Source of the DNA: Candida dubliniensis CD36
Lineage: Eukaryota > Ascomycota > Pichiomycetes > Serinales > Debaryomycetaceae
Reading direction: 5' to 3'
Length of the DNA stretch: 64,000 bases
Assembly (NCBI RefSeq): GCF_000026945.1
Contig: NC_012862.1
Span: forward strand, 1,170,501-1,234,500
A model generated the notes under the pieces. The model searched no databases, was not told the DNA's origin, and saw only the letters and a list, made by a program, of their open reading frames with translations. Position 1 is the stretch's first letter; every line of letters starts with the position of its first letter. This document shows, one piece after another, positions 1 through 9,702 of this stretch. A program made the translations under genes and the position numbers.

Positions 1-1832
1 TTACTTAAATAAAAAATATTAGTAATTTAAAATGTATATATATCTATATATATATATAAATCCAAATATATAATATTCATATATTGATTAATTTTGATGT
101 TTAAATGATGATAATAAGAATGTTCGTTTTTTTTTTTTTTTTTTTTTTTTTTTGCGAGAGAAAATTAATGCCAAGTTTTAGAGTTTATTTTTTACTACTA
201 CTACTATTACTACTATTACTACTACTGCTGGTGTTGCTGCTGTCCTCCTCCTTTTTTTTTTTTTTTTTTCTCAGTTGCCGGTGCGGTGGGGGTGGGGGTG
301 GGTGATCTTCTCCATTCATTCATTCATTCATTCCGACGACGACGACGACGACATGAAAAATTAAATAAAATAATAATATTTGTAAATTCATTATAATAAT
401 CTCCCATAAAGATCGAATGATTAATATAATGAAATTGCCCCTTTTTTTTTTATTTTTATTTGTTTTTTTTGAGATATCTTGATGAATTTTGTCAATCCAC
501 AATTAAGAATAGTGATAATATTTTTGGTCCAAATAATTTAACAATCAATCAATTGAAACAAAACCAAAAACCAAAAAACAGTCAACAATCAACAATCAAC
601 AATAATGTTAGGAAGGAGGGGAGGCGAGGGGGAGGGAGGGAGGATAATTCTATTATCGTGTTTATTTTGTATCGCCACCATTATCAAAAGTTTGACATTA
701 TCCTGCATAATCCATCAACAATGATGAAACAGAGTTTAGCTTAGCTTTAGCTTAAGTTGAGTTTGTTGTTGAGTTTGTTGTTGTTGTTTTTGTTGTATCG
801 ATTAAAAATAAATCACAAGCGAAACCGAAACCGAAACAAGTCAAATCAAGTCAAATCAAATCAAATTAAATTAAAAAAAATAATAATAATAATATCACAC
901 AAACAGACCAACAAACAAAGAAACAAAAAAAAGACTTCAGCCATTACTCTTAATAATGGGTCCAGAATTAAATATAATATAATATGGTGAGAGAACACAT
1001 ACACATACACACACAAAAAGATCAAAACAAAACAAAATAAGGCATTAAATCATTTGGAATTGAGAGTTAGAGACTTAGAGAGAAATGAAGAGTAAGAAGA
1101 GGAAAAAGAAGAGAAACTAAAGTATCAACAACAACAACAACAAGTACTTATATAAAGCTTGCATTTTCTTTTTTTTTTTTTTTTTTTTTGGATTTCTCCA
1201 ATATAAGAATATAAGAGAATTCATCACAAAAGTTAAAGTTGAAGTTAAATTTTATTATTAAAGATCAGTTTCATAATAAAGAATCTAGATGTAGATATGG
1301 ATTATATGATGAAGAAAAGGATTAATAGTTGATTTTTTTATTTTTGCAATTTCCCAAATAATAATAAGAAGAAGAATAAGACTTATCAAACAAAGAAACA
1401 ATTAACGAGAAGAAGTAATTTAAAGAAAATCTTAATTCAATTCAATTCAATTCAATTCAATTTAATTCAATTCATAAAGTCTAAAAAAAAATTGAAAATT
1501 AAAGTCTTTTGTTGATGGGTTTACTAAATTAAATTGAATTTTTGATCAATTATTATTATTAATAATCAGAGGAGAGAGGCTAGAATGATGGGATTTGACT
1601 AATCAGCTATTGTTAGGAGAAAAATAAAATAAAAATAATAATAATAAAAAAGATCCCAAGTTTAGCTTTTTTTTTGGTATCATCTGTCATTACAACAAAG
1701 GGGTGAGTGGGTGGGTGGATTGATGGTATTGGATCAAGTAAGGAGAGACAATGGAGGCGAATACTTATTAACAAAAAAGTAAAGTAGTAGTAGTAGTAGT
1801 AGTAATAGTTTATCAATCTCCTAGAAAGAGAG

Positions 1833-1887
1833 AGAAGAAGAAGAAGAAGAAGAAGAAGAAGAAGAAGAAGAAGAAGAAGAAGAAGAA
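1833..1887. repeat. GAA/TTC trinucleotide microsatellite
   Basis: An almost perfect run of about 17 AAG/GAA units, preceded by a GA-rich lead-in and a TAG repeat at about 1783-1803. It is purine-only on the + strand. The repeat lies in non-coding DNA and its length is likely to vary between strains. Confidence 0.85.
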
Positions 1888-3907
1888 TATCCCTCAATTT
1901 CCAAATTCAATTCAAGAGATTATTTAAACTTTGAATCAACAATAAGGAGTTCATTGAAACTTAATTCTAATTCTCCTCATGTGGTTGGTTTTTATTTTGT
2001 TGTTTTTTTTTTTGTTAACAATTCCTTGCTTTGGATTGGTTTGGATTGGTTTGGATTGGTTTGGTTTTACAATTCAATATCTCCAAATGAAGTTCAAAAT
2101 GAATTTCCACCAAATTGAAAAGATGTTATAATAATACTAATAATACTAATAATACTAATAATACTAATAATGATGATGATGATAACTCCGTGTTTTCAAG
2201 GGAATAGAAATATCAATTAACTTATTCATTCATAGACCTAAATTATAATATTACTAAGAAAAGAGTTATATTATTATGAGATAATTTCAATCCCTTATAT
2301 TTCTGTTATTACTGTTATTATTTATTATTATTTATTATTTATTATTTATTATTTTCAATTTCTGAATTGTTTATTTAAAAAGGATAGTCACTTCAACAAG
2401 CAGTAGGTTAAATTGATAAAATAAATGCATACATACATCCGTCCCGTTTATTATATATATATATAATTACTATAAAGAATTATCCAATTGAATCAAAATC
2501 AAAATCAAAATCAAAATCAAATAATGTTATTTCTTTTCTTTTCTTTTCTTTTTAGGTGTAAGTTTTTACATTGTTTACCGAACTTATTTATGGTTTTACT
2601 AAACCCGTAGTACTACTATCATTATCATTATCATTATTGATGATGATGATGTTGTTGTTGTTGTTGTTAGTGTTTCTATTCTCAAAAAAAAAAGTTATTG
2701 GGTTTGTATTAAATAATATCTATAGAGATTATTCAAACCATTTCTTCTAATAATAAATTAAATTAAATTATGTATCTATCTATGTATGGTATATTTTCCC
2801 AATTCCTTTGGATTAAGTTTTTCTTTTCCCGGTTCCTCATTATATCATATTATAGAAAAAAACATATATAAACTAATATTTTACAAGATACCTTCCTCTG
2901 TTTTCTAAAAGTGAAAAAAAAAAAAAAAAAAAAAAAAATAACAAAGACAACAAGAGGAAAGAGAAAGAGATACATTATTTGAATTGAATTAAATTGAATT
3001 GAATTGAATTGAATTGTTTTTTAATTAACAATGACTTGTATTTGATTTATGTATATTTTGTTAAAAAAATGCAAAAGAATCAACAATAAAAAGGGATCAA
3101 GAAATTTTGGAAACAAAATTAAAATATTTCAATTCAATATTTCAATTCAATATTTCATTTGCTTCTGTTTTTTTTTTTTTTGGATCAAATAAAGTTTAGA
3201 ATTCTTCTTCGTGTTATGAGTTTTGGTTATGGTTATGGTTGTGGTGGTGGTGGTGGTGGTGGTGGCAATACTACCCGAAAAGTTAATTTTATTTTATTTT
3301 TCTATGTTTATTTGTTTCTATCACAATAAGAGTAACTTTTTTTTTAAAAAAAAAAAATAAAAAAAAGCCTACATTTAACATATACAAAAGATATATATAT
3401 ATATATATAGTACTAGTAGTAGTTGTTATTTGATGACGAAAGTAATAGTTTAAAAAAGAGAAAACTTTTGTTAATAAAGTTTTAGAATTAAAATTTAGCC
3501 ATGATGATGATGATGATGATGATAATGATGATAGGTTTTACCTTCTCTGTCTCTCTCTCCTCTTCCTCTCTCCTCTTTCTGTTTTATCCCTTTAAAATCC
3601 TGAAGGGATTTTCTTTTTTTTTTTTTTTTTTTTTTTTTTGCCAACTTTACAACATTTACAACAACAGGTTTACAACAAAAGCAATAACAACCGTGTCATG
3701 AATTTCAAATTTCATTTAGGATAAAAATTGGTTTGGTTTTACGTTTAAAACACTTTACATTTAACATTTTACATTTTACATTTTTGTTTTTGAAGCACTT
3801 TTATGGATCCGATTCAGGCGAATATGTATGCTGCCTTGTAATAAAAAAAAAAAAAAGCAACCAACCAACCAACCAAGAAAACTAATATATGCCTCCTGTT
3901 ATTTGAG

Positions 3908-3947
3908 GTGTAGTGTAGTGTAGTGTAGTGTAGTGTAGTGTAGTGTA
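3908..3947. repeat. GTGTA pentanucleotide tandem repeat
   Basis: Seven to eight tandem copies of a five-base GTGTA unit with the last copy degenerating (GTGTAATG). It lies in non-coding DNA, is simple-sequence in nature, and no gene context gives it a function. Confidence 0.85.
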
Positions 3948-4443
3948 ATGTACATATATAGATTGAAAAATTAATCAGGTTCGGAATAAATCTCGGGATA
4001 ATTAAAAAAAAAATCTATCATTTTCAGAATAATTGTTGAATTCAATTTTACAAACCTTTTTTTCTTTTTTTTTTTTTTTTTTTTTGTAAAACTTGGCATT
4101 AATGGAATTCATTTCCTATTTGCCCAATTTCTCTATTATATTTTATATGTGTGTGGATATACATACAATAGCAAAGTATTAGCTATTTTATCTACCTACC
4201 TACCCCCCAAAAAAAAAAAAAAAACTTGTTTAAAATCAACTCAATTTAATTTACATTCCAAACAATTCACACTAAACTACATTTAAAAATATGGTTTAGA
4301 ACTTTTTATTGTTTTTTGGAATTACAAAAAACTAAAACTAAAACTAAAACTAAAACTAAAATAAAATGATTTTTGGAGTATAGGTTGTGAACAATAAGGA
4401 AAATTTGTTTTCAAACCAAGGACGAAATTTTGGGATTAGGATT

Positions 4444-4464
4444 GGGATTGGGGTTGGGATTGGG
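4444..4464 (+). other. Canonical G-quadruplex motif
   Basis: Four runs of three to four guanines on the + strand are separated by loops ATT, TT and ATT. A fifth GGG lies just upstream at 4432-4434. This satisfies the usual G3 with 1-7 base loop rule, which is rare in such AT-rich DNA. Folding is predicted, not shown. Confidence 0.65.
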
Positions 4465-7220
4465 AGTTTAAGGTTAGGAGAATTCTCGGATTTTAATTTC
4501 CACTAACCATCCACCAACCAACCAACCAACCAACCATCACCTAATAAATAAAATCTCTTCCCACCTCGAATTTATTGCCTCCTCTTCCTCTTCCTCCTCC
4601 TCCTCGTCAACATTAACAATAAAAAAATAAAGAAATATCAAAATTGGGGGGCAATACAGAATAATTCACAGTTTAATAGTTGTGTTGTGTTGTGTTGTTT
4701 TTTAGATTCATGTTTGATTTTTTTTTTTTTTAAGTGCATTTTTTTTTTTTTTTTTTTTCACTCATTGATTTGTAATTATATCCATTGGAAAAATTTCATT
4801 GAATCTCTTTCTTTCTTTCTTTCTTTGTTTCCTTTCTTTCCTTCCTCCCTTATAATAATATTTGTAGTTGCTAAAAAAAAATAATAAAAAAAAATATTGT
4901 TGCTGTTGCTGTTTTTTTTTTTTTTTTTGTAATTCGCACCCAAAATTTTGTAACACACAACAAGAAAAATCAAAACTATTTTAGATACTTAAAAAGGAAA
5001 ATTGACAATATATATAAAAAAAGGAAATTTCTAACCACGATAATTCCAATTATATTCACATACATACATATTAAAAAAAAAATATTCACAAAAAGATAAC
5101 CTAACTTGCAAAAAAATTCCAGAATAATTGAAGAAGGAAGGAAGGAAAGTAGAGGAGAGGAGAGGAGAAGTCTTGGCACATAGAAGGAATAAGGGGGATT
5201 ATCGGGGGAGGGGGGCAAAGAGAGGTAGGTCTTATTTTATAAGGCAACAATAAACATAGAGAATGTTAGAAATGCCCATTATTAAAAATTGCATAGCCAT
5301 TATCAACAAAGCAAACACAAAAGAAAAATACTACATATATCGTTAATACTTGTTAAAAAAAAATGGTTACCAGTTTAAGTTTACACAAATGAGCTTGTTG
5401 GTTGGTTGGTTGGTTGGTAGTTGATTAGGAGGAGGAGGAGGCGGCGATGGTGGTGGTGGTGGTGGTGATCACGGAATGACAACAGAATGAGGTAGAAGTG
5501 AAAAAAAAAAAAAAAAAAACATTCAATACATTATTATTACACCCTTGTAATCTCTTTTTGTTGGTTTTAGCTGCCCTTGAAAAAAAAAAAATTGTTATTA
5601 ATTAGGGACAGTTTTGCTTGCTTACTTGCTTACATGCTTGTTTGCTTGATTGTGTAGAAGTGGATCAATGCTAAAAAGCAATATTTGAACTTTCCAAATT
5701 GTGATTCTATTCAAAGAAGAAAATCTTTTTTTGCCAATCTTATAGGGAAACTACTTTTTTTTTTTTTTTTTTTGTTTAGTTCAATTCTGTACATATATAA
5801 ATCGTAGTTATTATTACTATACAATAGATGTTTCATAACACTTGACTATTCAAACTCTTGTTGCCAACTAATTTAATTAATTAAGCAATTCGGATTTTTC
5901 CAATAATTGATGGGGACACGAAAATAAAGTCCAACCCAACCCAATCCAATCCAATACATTATATTTCATGCACAGAAAACAAACGCATGGAAATTCTGTT
6001 TGGTTGTCAGTTACACCATCAAGGTTTTGATTTCGTTTGAATGGCAAAATTGGGCTTAGAAAATAACTCCTTGTTAATATTGATAAATAAAAATGGGATG
6101 ATACTAACTAACCAAAAAAAAAAAAAAGTAAAAGAAAAAGGAAGCAGAAACTTTTTGATTGAAAAAAATGATTTCCATTGTCAGGACCCAATTTCAATAA
6201 AAATCGATATTTATAAAGTGGAAAGAAAAATATGACCTATATAGTGATTATAAAGATATTAGGATCTTTTACACCCATCTTAAGAAAACCTAAACTGGGA
6301 AGTTGGTTGTTTCCTGTTGGCTTCCGATACCAAAGTTTTTTTTTTTTTTTTATTTCTTTCTTTCTTTTTCCAAACAGCAAAAATGTCGCCCTAATTATAG
6401 TAGACCCAAGAGTGAGCGAGCGGGGGCCAGACAAGGGCGCAAATGGGAAGGGGGACAGAAGAAATTATGGTACGTAGTAGATACAAATGTCGTCGATGTG
6501 TGGGCCTCCTGTCCTTCTCCTTCTCCTTTCCTTTCCTCTCCTATTTTTTTTTTTTTTTTTTTTTTGGGGTTTCTGTCTTTATCGGAGATCAAAATTCAAC
6601 ACAACAGATGAAATTTCCATAAAAAAAAGCCAAAACACCTTTTTTTTCATTCTCCTTCCTTTAAATTGCCAAGTGTTCAATATTTAAATAAAGATCATAC
6701 TTATAATTATAAATCAACTATATAAAGAAGTTATTTGGTTCAACTTCCATTTTGTCCCCCTCCCCCCTCCCCCCTTTTCTTCCAATCATTATCAGATTAT
6801 TAAAGTTTGAGATTTTTCTAAGATTGGTTTAATTATATTTATCCTCCTCAATCTTGTCAAATACTTTTTTTCTTTCTGTCCTTGGAAAAACTCTCTCTTT
6901 ATCTTAGAAATAAGAAATAAGAAATAAGCAGAAAAATTTTTTTTCTATTATTTTATTTTATTGTTTATTGTCATTTCTTTTTTTTTTTTTTTTTCAAATC
7001 CATATCGTGTGCGACCCCCCTCCACCCATACACACTCAACTTTTAAAAACTCCTTTGGTGATAAACATTGATAATAATCACTCTTCGTTTCAAGTCCTTT
7101 TACAATAATACAACCTTTAGTCCTTATTTCTCCTTGGCATTCCCTAACTTCCCTCACTTCCTTCACTTCCCCCGTTTCATACTCCCTTTGTTTCTGTTTC
7201 TGTTTCTGTTTAGATTTAGA

Positions 7221-7230
7221 TATATAAATA
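7221..7230 (+). promoter_or_regulatory. TATA-like element just upstream of RHB1
   Basis: TATATAAATA ends 15 bp before the RHB1 start codon. That is too close to act as a conventional TATA box for an mRNA that includes the ATG, so it may be simply AT-rich leader. Confidence 0.3.
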
Positions 7231-7244
7231 ACCCATAATCAATC

Positions 7245-7799
7245 ATGCTGGTCAAAGCTCGTAAGATAGCAGTGGTTGGATCTCGTTCAGTAGGGAAATC
7301 ATCTATTACCGTTCGATTTGTTGAAGATCATTTTGTTGAATCATATTATCCAACTATTGAAAATCAATTTAGTAAAAGTATTAAATTTAATAATCAAGAT
7401 TATGCTATAGAAATTCTTGATACTGCTGGACAAGATGAATTTAGTTTGATGAATGAAAAACATCTTATTGGAATACATGGTTATTTATTAATTTATTCTG
7501 TTACTTCTCAACAATCATTTGAAACTATTGAATTTATAAGAGATAAAATATTGAATTCAATTGGTAATGAAAGTATACCTATGGTTCTTATTGGTAATAA
7601 AAATGATTTAACTTATCAACGACAAGTTGAAACTATTCAAGGACAAGATTTAGCTAAAAAATTTAATTGTAAGTTTTTGGAAACTTCAGTTAGAGAAAAT
7701 ATAAATGTTGAAAAAGCTTTTGAAACTTTGATTGATGAAATTGAAAAAATTCAAAATCCTCCAATTCAAAAACAACAAGAAAAATGTATAATAATGTAG
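7245..7799 (+). CDS. RHB1: Rheb-family small GTPase
   Basis: Ras-superfamily GTPase of the Rheb group, which activates TORC1 in most eukaryotes and in Candida influences nitrogen-starvation responses and rapamycin sensitivity. The 184-residue protein has all five G boxes: P-loop GSRSVGKS at 12-19, effector YPTIEN at 35-40, DTAGQDE at 59-65, NKND at 118-121 and an ETSVREN G5 region. It ends in the prenylation box CIIM, so it should be farnesylated and attached to endomembranes. The Arg in the P-loop where Ras has Gly12 is the Rheb hallmark. Codon 2 is CTG, read as serine in this clade. The ATG gives the family's usual length, with the P-loop close to the N terminus. It stands alone downstream of the long empty region; MCA1 is convergent on the other side. 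Confidence 0.95.
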   Translation: MLVKARKIAVVGSRSVGKSSITVRFVEDHFVESYYPTIENQFSKSIKFNNQDYAIEILDTAGQDEFSLMNEKHLIGIHGYLLIYSVTSQQSFETIEFIRDKILNSIGNESIPMVLIGNKNDLTYQRQVETIQGQDLAKKFNCKFLETSVRENINVEKAFETLIDEIEKIQNPPIQKQQEKCIIM

Positions 7800-8337
7800 T
7801 TTTACATATATACACTGACACACACGCATGTGTGTGTATCTTAGTGTCTCAGTGTCTCAGTGTCTCAGTGTGTGAATCTTTATTTGTGTCTGTGTCTATA
7901 CATTTCATTTGTTGAATGTGTATATTAAGCGTATATGTTTATAATCTGGTTATTTATTTTTGTCAGCTAGTTTCATTTTTTTTTTTTTTTTTTGGTGGTT
8001 GTTAATTCTTGATCTGTTTTTCATTCATTAGTTGCCTTATGTTTTAATGCCAATTTTTATTTTTATTTTTGTTTTTGTTTTCATTTTCATTTTCATTTTG
8101 TTGGGTTGTTCATTTGTTATCATTCCTTTTTGGTGTCTTTATTCTTATTGTCTTGTTATACATATATTCAAAACTAATTGGTTGTGCATTTTTTTTTGTT
8201 TTTTTGTTTTTTTGATTAGAAAAGGGTGTATTTAGTGTTTTTATAGTTAGATTTCATTTGATTCAATACAAGCAAGTACATACATATATATATAAAGCTA
8301 TAAAAGTTAACACTCTTTCAAATCACTCCATTTTATC
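7800..8337. other. Convergent intergenic region between RHB1 and MCA1
   Basis: This stretch separates the 3' ends of two convergent genes. It holds the stem-loop and GTGTCTCA repeat next to RHB1, a T tract near 7977-7994, a (TTTTTA/TTTTCA) repeat around 8052-8096, and AT-rich sequence that must contain both polyadenylation regions. I see no gene in it. Confidence 0.6.
7818..7837 (+). other. Stem-loop in the RHB1 3' flank
   Basis: An ACACACAC arm (7818-7825) and a GTGTGTGT arm (7830-7837) enclose a four-base loop, 18 bp after the RHB1 stop codon. A short tandem repeat of GTGTCTCA-like units follows at about 7843-7870. It could fold in the 3' UTR; any role in mRNA stability or 3'-end formation is inference. 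Confidence 0.5.
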
Positions 8338-9702
8338 TTAAAAGATAAATTGTAAGTTGGTATCTATTGGATGTGAAGCAGATAATTGTGGTTTTTGACT
8401 GTATTTGGCTTGTAAAATTTCTCTCATATTTTGTAACAAACTTAAATATGATTGATTTGGATTTTGACTCATAACAGTTAAAAATGCATAACTCATTGCA
8501 CCAGTAGCAGTACCATTTTCTTTAGAATCAGCACTAGTTTGATCATCTTTACATCCACTTAAAGATATAGCATCACAAGGAGCAGTATTAGTTTGTTTGG
8601 AATATTGATTAGCTTTTTCTGCTTTACCTTGATTCATAAATGTTTTTACAACCCCACCAAGACCCAGAAGCATACGACTTCTGTCACCTGTTGCATAAGC
8701 AACAGCAGATTGTAATAATCCTGCTCCAGCTTCTTTCATCACATTTGGTTCTTTCAAAACACCTTTAGTAGAATACATATAAGGTAAATCCAACACTGAA
8801 CCAGAATGACAAGAATCAAATAATGCTGTTAATCTACAACCTTGAGGTAATGTTTTCACCATCATTGTATGTAATAAATCATCAACAATAAATCCATTAG
8901 TTTCAAAATCTAATGGATAAATAACTTCATCATATCCATCATCTTCATCATAATTCCCATATTCATCAGGTTGATCTTCTGTTTGTCCACCATGACCAGA
9001 ATAATGGAAAAATAATGCATCATTAGGACGTGCATCTTTAACTAACCATTGAATAGCTTCAAGAATATTTTGTCGAGTTGGAATTGCTCGTTGAACTCTT
9101 TGATCATCTGTCAATTTAACAATATTATCATTTGAATAACCATTAGATAATAAAAATTGTTCAACATTATTAACATCATTAATTGGACCTCTCAATTCAT
9201 TCTTAGTACCAATATAATTAATCCCTACTAATAATGCCTTTTTCCGACCACTACAATTGGAATATTGATAATTGTAGTTTTCAACACCAAAAGATTGAGA
9301 TCCAGTTGGTGGACGAGAATAATTACCACTACCATGCATATTACCATAATTCTGTTCATTTCTTGATCCTCGAATTTGTTGATTATTTCCGTAATGATTT
9401 GGTGGAGGACCTGAAGGTCTATTGTATTGTCCTTGACTTGGTGGAGGTCCTGGTGGTCGATTATATTGTCCTTGTTGTTGTTGTTGTTGATGTTGTCCTG
9501 GTGGAGGACCTGATGGTCTACCGTATTGACCTTGGCCTGGAGGTGGACCAGAAGGTCTATCATATCCTTGATTATATCCTTGACCATAACTTTGGTTATA
9601 GCCTTGGTCATAACCTTGGTCATAACCTTGATCATAACCCTGTTGGTTACTATAGTTTGACTGTTGTCCACCGTATGTGTGTCTACCTTGTCCCGGAAAC
9701 AT
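8338..9702 (-). CDS. MCA1: Metacaspase (caspase-like cysteine protease)
   Basis: Type I metacaspase, a clan CD calcium-dependent cysteine protease that cleaves after Arg or Lys. In yeasts it acts in stress-induced cell death and in clearing protein aggregates. The 454-residue protein has the usual two parts. Residues 1-150 form a Gln/Tyr/Gly/Pro-rich prodomain with QGYD/QGYN units at about 21-48 and RPSGPPPGQ(Q)GQY-type units at about 49-101. Residues 153-454 form the p20/p10 catalytic domain. The catalytic dyad is visible: His237 in HYSGHGG and Cys298 in DSCHS. The domain ends with the typical C-terminal hydrophobic strand (LQFIF). The start ATG is followed by MFPGQGRHTYGG, as expected for fungal Mca1. 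Upstream lies a C-rich tract (9859-9873). The repeat number in the prodomain probably varies between strains. Confidence 0.96.
   Translation of the reverse strand: MFPGQGRHTYGGQQSNYSNQQGYDQGYDQGYDQGYNQSYGQGYNQGYDRPSGPPPGQGQYGRPSGPPPGQHQQQQQQGQYNRPPGPPPSQGQYNRPSGPPPNHYGNNQQIRGSRNEQNYGNMHGSGNYSRPPTGSQSFGVENYNYQYSNCSGRKKALLVGINYIGTKNELRGPINDVNNVEQFLLSNGYSNDNIVKLTDDQRVQRAIPTRQNILEAIQWLVKDARPNDALFFHYSGHGGQTEDQPDEYGNYDEDDGYDEVIYPLDFETNGFIVDDLLHTMMVKTLPQGCRLTALFDSCHSGSVLDLPYMYSTKGVLKEPNVMKEAGAGLLQSAVAYATGDRSRMLLGLGGVVKTFMNQGKAEKANQYSKQTNTAPCDAISLSGCKDDQTSADSKENGTATGAMSYAFLTVMSQNPNQSYLSLLQNMREILQAKYSQKPQLSASHPIDTNLQFIF

Larger units (their letters stand above)
1..7244. other. 7.2-kb gene-free, low-complexity intergenic region
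   Basis: I see no convincing protein-coding gene here. The open frames are short and consist of translated homopolymer or triplet repeats (Phe, Leu, Lys or Met runs). The sequence is AT-rich and crowded with poly(dA:dT) tracts, for example T27 at 127-153, A25 at 2914-2938 and T26 at 3614-3639. Microsatellites include GAA units around 1833-1887, GTGTA units around 3908-3947, GGT units around 3240-3264, and CCAA or TTGG units near 3859, 4514 and 5397. No tRNA-like cloverleaf or B-box was found. Two G-rich patches stand out: a G-quadruplex candidate at 4444-4464 and a GC-rich block near 6405-6475. The region probably combines the regulatory DNA and leader of RHB1 with flank of the gene to the left. 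From memory, that neighbour in C. albicans is the white-opaque regulator WOR2; this cannot be verified here. Confidence 0.7.

Noticed and set aside
105..3701. Short open frames with poly-Phe, poly-Leu or poly-Met stretches in the left arm
   Set aside because: They are translations of T tracts and ATG/CTA microsatellites, with no similarity to known proteins and no supporting leader.
3240..5460. Regular short repeats considered as a possible CRISPR-like or satellite array
   Set aside because: The units are 2-5 bases without spacers and different at each site; they are ordinary microsatellites in a eukaryotic genome.
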